Part shown: one piece after another, positions 51,464-59,388 of the stretch
Layout of the letters: the number at the start of each line of letters is the position of its first letter
Position numbering within the stretch: the stretch's first letter is position 1
NCBI RefSeq assembly: GCF_000341225.1
Contig: NZ_ANAC01000024.1
Location: 55,371-119,370 of the forward strand
Reading direction: 5' to 3'
Length of the DNA stretch: 64,000 bases
Origin: Nocardiopsis alba DSM 43377
Lineage (GTDB): Bacteria > Actinomycetota > Actinomycetes > Streptosporangiales > Streptosporangiaceae
Program-made: the position numbers and the translations under genes
Notes under the pieces: model-generated
The model's input: only the letters and a program-made list of their open reading frames with translations
Database searches by the model: none
What the model was told of the DNA's origin: nothing

Positions 51464-53233
51464 ATGACCCCCGATCCCCTCACCGGTCTCGTTCTGCACG
51501 GTCGAGTGCTCCTCGAAGACCGGATCCACGGTGACGACACGGTGGCCGTGTACTCCGGCAAGGACACGACCTCCGGACTCCCCGTGACCGTGACCCTCCT
51601 CGACCCCGCGGCGGGCGCCGATCCCGCGATCGCGCACGCCTTCCTCGGACGGGCGCAGAGCCTTGCCGGAACCGACGCGCCCGGGCTGATCCGGGCCCTG
51701 GGGGACGGGCGCGACGGCGACCACGTGTACATGGTCACCGGGGCGGCCCGGGGCGAGAGCCTGGCGGCCCTGCTCACCGCCGAGGATGGGAACGATCGCT
51801 ACGGGCCGCGTACGGCCCTGTCGATCGTGGCCGATGTGCTCGCCGTCCTCGCGGAGGCCCACGACCAGGGGTTCGTCCACGGTGGTCCGGGACCGGAGGA
51901 CGTCCTCTTGGACGAGGACGACCGGGTACTCGTCACCGGGGTCCGCATGGTCGGTGCGGAGGAGGCGGACCCGCGCACCGACGTCCACGCCGTCGGGATC
52001 CTGCTGTACACGCTCCTGACGGGGGAGTTCCGGGGCGGAGAGGGCGAGGCTCCGCGCCCCTCGGCGGTGGTGCCCGGGCTCCACCCCGACCTGGACATGC
52101 TCGTCGCCAACGCCACCGATCCCAACCCGCGTTACCGGCCGCGCGACGCGGGCCGCTACCTCACCCTGGTCGAACAGGTCCTCCGATCCCTCCCCGAACC
52201 GGGGGAGGGGCCGGAGGAGAACGTGAGCACCCGACCGATCCCCGTGATCGAAGGCGCGGAGGCGGGCCCCGCGGATCGGAGGCGGCCTCCGCCCCCATGG
52301 CGTCGGATCCCCGTCCTGGTGGGCGCCGGCGTTCTGGTCCTCGGTCTGTTCACGGGGTTCCTGTTCCTCGGATCCGACGACGAGCTCGTACTGCCCGACC
52401 TCGTCGGTCTCTCGGTGGAGAGCGCCGAGGACGAACTGGAGTCCCTGGAGTACGGACTGCGTCCCTCCTACGAGGAGGACTACAGCGACGACGTCGAACC
52501 GGGCACGGTCGCCGTGACCGAGCCGGCCGCCGGCGTGGTGGTGGAACAGGGGAGTCGGATCCTGCTGTCGATCTCCGTCGGCCCCCGGTACGTCGAGGTC
52601 CCCGACGTGGTGGGCGAGAGCGAGACGGAGGCCCGTGACCTTCTGCGCGCGGCCGGGTTCACCTCCGTGGAGATCGTCCAGGAGCACTCCTCCGAACACG
52701 ACCCCGGCACCGTCCTGTTTTCCACCCCCGAGGTGGGGGAGGAGGGGGACCGGGAGGGTGAGATCACCCTCAACGTCAGCGAGGGCACCATCGTCCCCTC
52801 TCTCGTCGGGATGGCGCGCGCCGATGCCGTCTTCGCCCTCGAAGGGCTGAGGCTGCGGGCCGGTGTGGTGGAGACGCCCGACGACACCGCGCCGGAGGGC
52901 GAGGTCATCGGGCAGGACCCCGAACCCGGCACGATCGCGGCCGAGGACCAGGAGGTCGTCCTGACCGTCTCCTCCGGCCCGGACGAGGGGGCCGGACAGG
53001 AGGAGACCGAGGTCGAGGAGGAGGCCGGCGACGCCGGATCCGAACCGGGGTCGGGAGGCGAGGGTCCGAACGCCGTGTGCTCCGGTCAGCCCTGGAAGGA
53101 GCACAAGGTCTACGACGACGGTGACGTCGTCCATTACGAGGGGCGCTTCTACGAGGCGCGCTGGTGGGTCAGGGGAGACCCGCCGAGCGCCTCCGGTGAA
53201 TGGGGGCCCTGGGCCGACCAAGGGCCGTGCTGA
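51464..53233 (+). CDS. Membrane PASTA pseudokinase with chitin-binding-like tail
   Basis: 589 residues. The N-terminal 265 residues follow the PknB kinase fold but lack key residues: HGGPGPEDVLL replaces HRDxKPxNILL, VTGVRM replaces DFG, and no Lys is seen at the ATP-lysine strand (VTVTLLD). One membrane helix (about 284-304) is followed by three PASTA repeats (about 310-380, 381-445, 446-510). After a Glu-rich linker comes a C-terminal CBM5/12-like domain (about 535-589) bounded by cysteines (VCSGQPW to DQGPC). Probably an envelope sensor or scaffold without kinase activity. Confidence 0.85.
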   Translation: MTPDPLTGLVLHGRVLLEDRIHGDDTVAVYSGKDTTSGLPVTVTLLDPAAGADPAIAHAFLGRAQSLAGTDAPGLIRALGDGRDGDHVYMVTGAARGESLAALLTAEDGNDRYGPRTALSIVADVLAVLAEAHDQGFVHGGPGPEDVLLDEDDRVLVTGVRMVGAEEADPRTDVHAVGILLYTLLTGEFRGGEGEAPRPSAVVPGLHPDLDMLVANATDPNPRYRPRDAGRYLTLVEQVLRSLPEPGEGPEENVSTRPIPVIEGAEAGPADRRRPPPPWRRIPVLVGAGVLVLGLFTGFLFLGSDDELVLPDLVGLSVESAEDELESLEYGLRPSYEEDYSDDVEPGTVAVTEPAAGVVVEQGSRILLSISVGPRYVEVPDVVGESETEARDLLRAAGFTSVEIVQEHSSEHDPGTVLFSTPEVGEEGDREGEITLNVSEGTIVPSLVGMARADAVFALEGLRLRAGVVETPDDTAPEGEVIGQDPEPGTIAAEDQEVVLTVSSGPDEGAGQEETEVEEEAGDAGSEPGSGGEGPNAVCSGQPWKEHKVYDDGDVVHYEGRFYEARWWVRGDPPSASGEWGPWADQGPC

Positions 53234-53258
53234 GCGGAGACCTCGCCCCCGGCGGAGG

Positions 53259-54095
53259 TCACCCCTCGGGGGCGAAGTCGGCCCGATGGTCCCCGACCCA
53301 CTCCCGGTAGGTCAGGGCGGGGCGTCCCAACACGCGGGGGACGTCCTGGGAGACGGGTTCGACCACATCGACGTTGGCCGACCAGTGGGAGAGGAGCTGG
53401 TCGGCGAACTCCTCCCCCACCCGCTCGACGAGCCCGTCCCGGGCCTCCTCCGGTGACTGCTCCACCCACCGTGTCTCGCGACCGATGACCTCGCCGATCA
53501 CGCGTACCTGCTCCGCCTGGCCGATCGATTCGGGGCCGGTCACCGTGTAGGCACGGCCCACGTGGTCCGGATCGACCAGGGCCCGGACCGCCATCGCCGC
53601 GACGTCCTTCTCGTGGACCAGGGAGCGCCGGGCCCGGCCGAACGGCTCCTCGACCACGCCGCGCCGGACCCCCTCCACCCAGAGCAGGGTGTTGGTGGCC
53701 AGCCCGCTCACTCGGAGGAAGGTCCATTCGGGCACGTTCCGTCGGACCAGGGTCTCGACGACGCCCCAGACCCCGCCCTCCTCGGCTCCCTGCGCGGACA
53801 GGTACACCACTCGGGGGACGCGTCCTCCCAGCGCCTCGACGACCTCGGCCGCCCCCTCCGCCTCGTCGTCCGTGCCGGGCCACACCAGGTAGACGGCGGA
53901 GGCCCCCTCGGCCGCGGCGGCCACGTCCTCGGGATCGGTGGTCCGTCCTCGCACGATCTCCGCGCCGGCGGGCAGGGCGGCGCGCTCCGGGTCCCGGGTC
54001 ATGGCCCGGACGGGGATCCCCTCCGCGAGCAGGCCCGCCACCACGTGGCGCCCCGTGTTCCCTGTGGCTCCTGTGACCAGAACGGGTGCGGTCAT
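53259..54095 (-). CDS. NmrA-like NAD(P)-binding protein
   Basis: 278 residues of the atypical short-chain dehydrogenase family (NmrA/QOR2/AzoB-like). The dinucleotide fold is VLVTGATGNTGRHVVAGLL. No Tyr-x-x-x-Lys active site at the usual place; VYLSAQGAEEG is present instead. Such proteins are redox sensors or NADPH-quinone/isoflavone-type reductases. Upstream lies a 22-bp inverted repeat that may control it. Confidence 0.88.
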   Translation of the reverse strand: MTAPVLVTGATGNTGRHVVAGLLAEGIPVRAMTRDPERAALPAGAEIVRGRTTDPEDVAAAAEGASAVYLVWPGTDDEAEGAAEVVEALGGRVPRVVYLSAQGAEEGGVWGVVETLVRRNVPEWTFLRVSGLATNTLLWVEGVRRGVVEEPFGRARRSLVHEKDVAAMAVRALVDPDHVGRAYTVTGPESIGQAEQVRVIGEVIGRETRWVEQSPEEARDGLVERVGEEFADQLLSHWSANVDVVEPVSQDVPRVLGRPALTYREWVGDHRADFAPEG

Positions 54096-54168
54096 CGTCT
54101 CTCCTCCGTCGGTGGAGACCGGGTGCGATCCCGGCCGGGCGCCTTTCGGTGCTCAGGAACCACTCAAA

Positions 54169-54190
54169 GACCTCAACAAAGGTAGAGGTC
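54169..54190. promoter_or_regulatory. 22-bp inverted repeat upstream of the NmrA-like gene
   Basis: Arms GACCTC-A-AC and GT-A-GAGGTC around AAAG. The CCTC...GAGG layout recalls MerR/SoxR-type or HxlR-type operators. It lies 74-95 bp upstream of the start; no matching regulator is adjacent. Confidence 0.5.
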
Positions 54191-54226
54191 AAGTCCTCCG
54201 GGGAACGTCCTCTGTCCGTGTTCTCG

Positions 54227-56215
54227 TCAACCGCCGTCCTGCTCGCCGAGCAGATCCACACCCTTGTCGAGTAGACCGTGCAGATGGAGGGCGAGCTGTA
54301 GTTCGAGCGCGCGGTCGGGACGCTGCCAGTCCTCCCCGATGAGCCGACCGATCCGCTCCAGACGCTGAGCCACCGTGTTCACGTGGACGTGCAGGTCGTC
54401 CTTGGCGCGAGAGAGGTTGCCCCCGGCCGCGAAGTAGGCGCGCAGTGTCCTCACCAGCAGGGTTCCTCGTTCGGCGTCGTACTCCAGAAGCGGTCCCAGG
54501 GCGGTCGCCACGAATCCGGGCACGTCGCGGTCCCGGCTCAGCAGCAGCCCGGAGAAGCCGAGGTCTTCGGTGGTGGCGGTGTCCCCCGTGCGCCCCAGCG
54601 CCCTCAGGGTCTGTAGACATCGGACCGCCTCGGTGAACGCGCTCCGGAAGGATTCCGGGCCTCGGGTGGGGCCGGCCAGCCCGGCCGTCACCGGACCGTT
54701 GACGGCGGTGGTCAGCTCGGTCATCACCCTGCGGCCCGTGTCCGAGGGGTCCGTGCCGGGCAGGGCCAGCACCAGTCGGCCTCCCCTGACCGCGGCCAGG
54801 CCCCCGGTCGTCTCGGCGGCGAAGGCCGCGGCCGAACGCAGCCGTTGCGGGTCGCCTCCCGGTGCCTCGGCCACCACCAGGACGTGCGGGGCGTCCAGGT
54901 CCGTGTGGAGCAGCGCGGCCCGTTGACGCAGGGACTCCGGATCGCGGGCGGGCATCTCCAGGAGTTCGTTCAGCAGGTCGCCTCGGACCCGGTGCTCGGT
55001 CTCGCTCACCGAGCGGCGGATGAGCAGTAGGAGAGCGGTCACCATCGCGGCCCGCTCCAGCACGCGCTGATCGGTGCCGTCCAGTTCCACCCCGTGGAGC
55101 ACGAGCGTCCCCAGCGGCTCGGTCCCCGCCGCCGCCGTGGCCACCCACGCCTCCCCCACGGATACGGCACGGCCACCGGCCAACGAGGCGCGGGCCGCCT
55201 CGGAGAGCGCCTCGTCCCCCTCCGCCAAGGGGTCCCCTCCGGGGGAGAACCCGCCGGCCGTCCCCTCGGGAGAGGCGGTCACCGAGGTGTCGGAGACCCG
55301 GTCGTGAACACGCACCGTTCCCCCCAGCACCTCGGCGACCGCGGCCGCGACCTCCCGCACACCGCCACCGCTCAACACGAGGTCGGTGAACCGGTCGTGC
55401 GCGTTCGCCGACCTCTCCACCGACGCCGTGTGCCGTTGCAGACGTTCGTTCACGACGTGCAGTTCGTCCAGGGCCCGGCGGGTGTCGTCGATGAGGTTGG
55501 CGTTGTCGATCGCGATCGCCGCGTGGGTGGCCAGGGACGACAGCAGGGCCACCTCCGAGTGCGCGAACGGCCGCTCTCGTCGGTTGGCCGCGAACAGCAC
55601 CCCTACTCGGCGCCCGTTCATCCGCAACGGCACGCCGAGGATCGCCACCAGCCCCTCCTCGCGCACCCCGTCGTCGATGTTCTGAGCGTGCTCGAAACGG
55701 GGGTCCGCGAAGTAGTTGGCGGTCACGTAAGGCAGCGACGTGCTGGCCACCAGACCGCCCAGGCCCTTTCCCGGGGCCAGGCGGAGCCGCTGGAAGGTGG
55801 CCGAGACCGACCCCGACGTCACCCGCATGTAGGTGTCGCCGGCCTCCGGATCGCTCAGGGTCAGGTACGCCACGTCCGTCCCGAGCAGATGCCGGGCCCG
55901 CTCCACGATCGCCCGCAGCACCTGGTCGAGACTGCTCATCCCGGCCAGATCGTTGGCGGTCTCGAAGAGCGCGCTCAACTCCGACTCCCGCCGTTGCCGA
56001 TCGCGCAGCACCGACCGGACCCGCAACGCCGCCATCTTCGCGTTCTCCAACGCGGCGATCGTCTCCGCGTCCGCCCCGTCCGAGCGCGCGCGCAGCACCG
56101 GCCGTTCGTACTCCACGGCCGGCGCGTCACGCAGCAGGAGCCCGAGGTAGAGGGCCTGCCGCTCGGCCTCCGACCGCTCCGGGGAGGTGTCATGGGATCC
56201 GGGGGAGGTGCTCAG
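54227..56215 (-). CDS. GAF-domain PucR/CdaR-type transcriptional regulator
   Basis: About 662 residues if it starts at the CTG that overlaps the bdh stop codon (56213-56215); GTG at 56116 is the first standard in-frame start but would cut into the conserved-looking LYLGLLLRDAPAVEYERPVL block. A GAF domain (about 85-235) has VAYLTLSDPEAGDTYMRV and EGLVAILGVPL. The C-terminal PucR helix-turn-helix contains LRAYFAAGGNLSRAKDDLHV then HVNTVAQRLERIGRLIG. Probably controls the polyhydroxybutyrate genes beside it. Confidence 0.85.
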   Translation of the reverse strand: MSTSPGSHDTSPERSEAERQALYLGLLLRDAPAVEYERPVLRARSDGADAETIAALENAKMAALRVRSVLRDRQRRESELSALFETANDLAGMSSLDQVLRAIVERARHLLGTDVAYLTLSDPEAGDTYMRVTSGSVSATFQRLRLAPGKGLGGLVASTSLPYVTANYFADPRFEHAQNIDDGVREEGLVAILGVPLRMNGRRVGVLFAANRRERPFAHSEVALLSSLATHAAIAIDNANLIDDTRRALDELHVVNERLQRHTASVERSANAHDRFTDLVLSGGGVREVAAAVAEVLGGTVRVHDRVSDTSVTASPEGTAGGFSPGGDPLAEGDEALSEAARASLAGGRAVSVGEAWVATAAAGTEPLGTLVLHGVELDGTDQRVLERAAMVTALLLLIRRSVSETEHRVRGDLLNELLEMPARDPESLRQRAALLHTDLDAPHVLVVAEAPGGDPQRLRSAAAFAAETTGGLAAVRGGRLVLALPGTDPSDTGRRVMTELTTAVNGPVTAGLAGPTRGPESFRSAFTEAVRCLQTLRALGRTGDTATTEDLGFSGLLLSRDRDVPGFVATALGPLLEYDAERGTLLVRTLRAYFAAGGNLSRAKDDLHVHVNTVAQRLERIGRLIGEDWQRPDRALELQLALHLHGLLDKGVDLLGEQDGG

Positions 56216-57081
56216 CTCGAACTCCAGGCTCCGTCGATGGGCAGGGACGCCCCGTTGACGAACGAGGCGTCGTCGGAGCACAGATAGGCGACCATCTCGG
56301 CCACCTCGGACGGTTCGATCAGCCGTTTCACGGGGGTGCGGGCCAGAAGCACCTCCGAGACCACACGGTCCTCGGGGAGGCCGTGCGCCTCGGCCTGCTC
56401 CGCGATCTGCCGCTCCACCAGGGCGGTCCGCACGTATCCGGGGTTCACACAGTTGGAGGTCACCCCGTGTGGGGCGCCTTCGAGCGCGACCACCTTGGAG
56501 AACCCCTCCAGCCCGTGTTTGCCGGCCACGTACGCCGACTTGTAGGCGGAGGCGCGGAGGCCGTGCACGGACGAGATGTTGACGATCCGGCCCCAGCCGC
56601 GCTCGTACATGTGCGGCAGGGCCCCGCGCACCACGCGGAACGGTGACTCGACCATGAGTCGAAGGATGAGGGAGAAACGCTCCGGAGGGAAGTCCTGTAC
56701 GGCGGCGACCGTCTGCACCCCGGCGTTGTTCACCACGATGTCGGATCCCCGCGCCGCCTCCTCGGCGGCGTCCAGGTCGGTCAGGTCCAGTTCCACCGGT
56801 TCGCCCACGCCCAGTTCGGCGAGTTCGGCGAGGGCGGCGCCATCGATATCGACCAGACGGACGGTGGCTCCGGCGTCGGCCAGACGCGTCGCGCACGCCC
56901 GCCCGATACCGCCGGCGGCGCCGGTCACCAGAGCGGTCCTTCCGGTCAGGTCGACTCGTGTGGTGTGAGAGGTCGATGAGACCTGGGGGGTCGACGGGCC
57001 GGAGATGTCCGGAGTAGTGCCGGGGGCGCCGGGCCCGATGGCCTGTCGCGCGTCGTCCCGCGGGGGCTCGTGCGTCGTCAT
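56212..57081 (-). CDS. bdhA: 3-hydroxybutyrate dehydrogenase (SDR)
   Basis: 289 residues. NAD-binding TGAAGGIGRACA, NNAGVQ, and the Ser-Tyr-Lys triad in NISSVHG and YVAGKHG. The LPIDGAW C-terminus and PEDRVVSEVLLARTPVKRL loop fit the 3-hydroxybutyrate dehydrogenase group, which makes acetoacetate. An N-terminal extension of about 40 Pro/Thr/Ser residues is unusual, and a later start is possible. Next to a secreted polyhydroxybutyrate depolymerase, which would supply its substrate. Confidence 0.88.
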   Translation of the reverse strand: MTTHEPPRDDARQAIGPGAPGTTPDISGPSTPQVSSTSHTTRVDLTGRTALVTGAAGGIGRACATRLADAGATVRLVDIDGAALAELAELGVGEPVELDLTDLDAAEEAARGSDIVVNNAGVQTVAAVQDFPPERFSLILRLMVESPFRVVRGALPHMYERGWGRIVNISSVHGLRASAYKSAYVAGKHGLEGFSKVVALEGAPHGVTSNCVNPGYVRTALVERQIAEQAEAHGLPEDRVVSEVLLARTPVKRLIEPSEVAEMVAYLCSDDASFVNGASLPIDGAWSSS

Positions 57082-57314
57082 GCCAGAAAACTAGGCGCGG
57101 TCCGCGTCACGGGGGATAGACCCGGAACACACACCCCCGGGTCTTCTCATGTGGATCGTGCCCATGCCCGACCGGGCTCCTGTGGACTTCCCACCCGTCG
57201 ATCCACTGTGATCAGAGTCTCACGTACATGTCGCGCGAATCACTTGAAGTCTAGGCTTCGACGCACCGGTTCGGCCGAACCTCCCGCTCGTCGACCCACT
57301 TCCGGAGCCGCACC

Positions 57315-58574
57315 ATGCACCCCCACGCCCACCGGATCCTCCCCGACACCGGACCACCGATCCCGGCCCGCCTCGGCGCCCCCGCCCTCTCCGTGGTCGT
57401 CGTCCTCCTCCTGGCCCTGGCCGTCCTGGTCGTCACGGCACCGCGCGCCTCGGCCGCCGAACTCACCCCGGTGCCCTCCTTCGGGGCCGACCCCGGGAAC
57501 CTCGCCATGCACGAGTACGTTCCCGACGGCCTCTCGGACGGGGCGCCCCTGGTCGTCCTCCTGCACGGCTGCACGCAGAGCGCAGCCGACTACCACCGCT
57601 CCTCCGGATGGGCCGAGCAGGCCGAGAGCTCCGGCCTGGCCCTCGTCTACGCCGAGCAGAGGACGGCCAACAACGCGAACCGGTGCTTCAACTGGTTCGA
57701 GCCCGGCGACGTGGCCCGAGGCTCCGGAGAGGCCCGATCGATCGCCTCGATGGTGGAGTCCGCCGTCTCCCGTCACGGCCTGGACACCGACCGCGTCTTC
57801 GTCTCGGGGCTGTCCGCCGGCGGCGCGATGACCGCCGAACTCCTGGCCGCCTACCCCGACCTCTTCGCCGGCGGCGGCGTCGTCGCGGGTGTGCCGGTGG
57901 GATGCGCGTCCGGCATGATCGACGCGTTCACCTGCATGAACCCCGGGAAGAGCCTGACCCCGCAGCAGTGGGGCGACCGGGTCCGGGCCAAACTCCCCGA
58001 CGGCGCCGAGCCGCCCCGCGTGGCGATCTGGCATGGAACCGCCGACACCACCGTCTCCCCGGCCAACGGACGGTCGAGTGTCGCCCAGTGGGTGAACGTC
58101 CTGGGACTTTCCTCCGAACCCGACGGCACGGAGAGCCTGCCGGGGCCCACCACCGTCGAGTACTACGGCGGAGGAGCGGAGGACGCCGCGGTCGCCTATT
58201 TCTCCGTCGCGGGGATGGGGCACGGGACCCCGGTCGACCCGTCCGCCGGATGCGGTGCCGCCGGCGCCCACTTCCTCGACACGGTCTGTTCCGCCGGGTA
58301 CACCGCGCTGTTCTGGGGCATCGGGGGGAGCGACGGGGGACCCACGGATCCGCCGACCGGTGAACCCACCGGTGAACCGACCGAGGGGCCCGCGGGGGAG
58401 TGCGTGACGGCGAGCAACCACACCCACGTCGCACAAGGGCGGGCCGAACACCGTCTGGGATACGCCTACGCGCTCGGGTCCGGTGACCCGCTCGGGCTGT
58501 GGAACACGGCCGTGCGGACCTCGCTGACCGAGACCGCCGCAGGCCACTGGGAACTCACTCCGGGCGGCTGCTGA
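57315..58574 (+). CDS. Secreted polyhydroxybutyrate depolymerase-family esterase
   Basis: 419 residues. The signal peptide ends at ASA-AEL (about residue 47). The catalytic domain opens VVLLHGCTQSAADY, with Ser167 in GLSAGGAM, Asp in WHGTADTTV and His in GMGHGTP. A Gly/Thr/Pro linker (GEPTGEPTEGP) joins a C-terminal substrate-binding domain of about 58 residues starting ECVTASNHTHVAQGRAEHRL, like those of bacterial PHB depolymerases. Degrades extracellular polyester to 3-hydroxybutyrate. Divergent from bdhA and the regulator. Confidence 0.92.
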   Translation: MHPHAHRILPDTGPPIPARLGAPALSVVVVLLLALAVLVVTAPRASAAELTPVPSFGADPGNLAMHEYVPDGLSDGAPLVVLLHGCTQSAADYHRSSGWAEQAESSGLALVYAEQRTANNANRCFNWFEPGDVARGSGEARSIASMVESAVSRHGLDTDRVFVSGLSAGGAMTAELLAAYPDLFAGGGVVAGVPVGCASGMIDAFTCMNPGKSLTPQQWGDRVRAKLPDGAEPPRVAIWHGTADTTVSPANGRSSVAQWVNVLGLSSEPDGTESLPGPTTVEYYGGGAEDAAVAYFSVAGMGHGTPVDPSAGCGAAGAHFLDTVCSAGYTALFWGIGGSDGGPTDPPTGEPTGEPTEGPAGECVTASNHTHVAQGRAEHRLGYAYALGSGDPLGLWNTAVRTSLTETAAGHWELTPGGC

Positions 58575-58711
58575 GACGCGGACCCGCGAGTGATCGGGGC
58601 CGCGCGATCCCGATCCGGGGCGACCCGTGCGGGTGGACAGGCAGGCCCATCCGCACGGGACGCCCTTCTTCTCTCGGTGACGGGCACGACCCCCGTGGTG
58701 CCCGCCCGCCG

Positions 58712-58748
58712 CCTCTTCGGCCTCGCCGCGGGGGCGAGGCCGAAGAGG
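58712..58748. terminator. Bidirectional terminator
   Basis: Perfect 14-bp stem CCTCTTCGGCCTCG (58712-58725) with 58735-58748, between the depolymerase and MarR genes. Confidence 0.86.
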
Positions 58749-58761
58749 GCGCGCTCCGACC

Positions 58762-59247
58762 TCAGGGTCCCTCGGTGACGCGGGCCTCGCCCGCGAGCAC
58801 GTTGGTGGTCAGTCGGCGCAGCGCGAGTCTGGTCGCCTCGAATTCCTCTTCGGGCAGGTCGATCACCCGTCCGATGGCCTCCGGGACGCCTCGGGCCCGT
58901 TCGCGCAGAGCGGCCCCCTCCTCGGTGAGGGTGACCCGTACCGAGCGCTCGTCCTCGGGGTCCCGCTCCCGCCTGAGCAGACCATTGGTCTCCAGGCGCT
59001 TGAGCAGGGGGGTGAGCGTCCCGTAGTCGAGTTGGAGTACGGCCCCGATCTCCTTGACCGAACACTCCCCTCGTTCCCACAGGAGCATCATCACGAGGTA
59101 CTGCGGGTAGGTCAGACCGAGCGGGTCCAGCAACGGTCGATAGAGGTTCGTGACAGCCCGGGACGCCGCGTACAGTGCGAAGCACATCTGCTCGTCGACT
59201 CGCGGGAGTTCGAAGTCGCCCTCCTGGGCGGGATCTCGGTCCGGCAT
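58762..59247 (-). CDS. OhrR-like MarR-family regulator
   Basis: 161 residues from ATG 59247. The peroxide-sensing cysteine of OhrR is at Cys22 in QMCFALYAASRA, next to the usual tyrosines. The winged helix contains VKEIGAVLQLDYGTLTPLLK and the wing RERDPEDERSVRVTLT. OhrR proteins repress organic-hydroperoxide defence genes. No ohr gene is adjacent. A near-palindrome ACGATTTAATCGT lies 42 bp upstream, so autoregulation is likely. Confidence 0.9.
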   Translation of the reverse strand: MPDRDPAQEGDFELPRVDEQMCFALYAASRAVTNLYRPLLDPLGLTYPQYLVMMLLWERGECSVKEIGAVLQLDYGTLTPLLKRLETNGLLRRERDPEDERSVRVTLTEEGAALRERARGVPEAIGRVIDLPEEEFEATRLALRRLTTNVLAGEARVTEGP

Positions 59248-59288
59248 CACGTCACATCGTAGTAACCCCGCACCCGATGTCAAAGCCC

Positions 59289-59301
59289 ACGATTTAATCG
59301 T
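59289..59301. promoter_or_regulatory. Candidate OhrR/MarR operator
   Basis: ACGATTTAATCGT, symmetric except for the central base, matching the AT-rich ATT.AAT core of known OhrR sites. Upstream of the MarR gene. Confidence 0.65.
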
Positions 59302-59388
59302 GCGCAAGGAATATGGGGCGTTCGTGACGAGTCGCCGCACAAGTGGGCACAACGGTGCCGGTGCGTTCCCGCACCGACACCGAACGAC

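Noticed and set aside
55975..56193. ATG-started 72-codon frame at the N-terminus of the GAF/PucR regulator
   Set aside because: Different frame from the GAF domain and pure Arg/Ser/Gly shadow sequence; a frameshift joining them is not supported.
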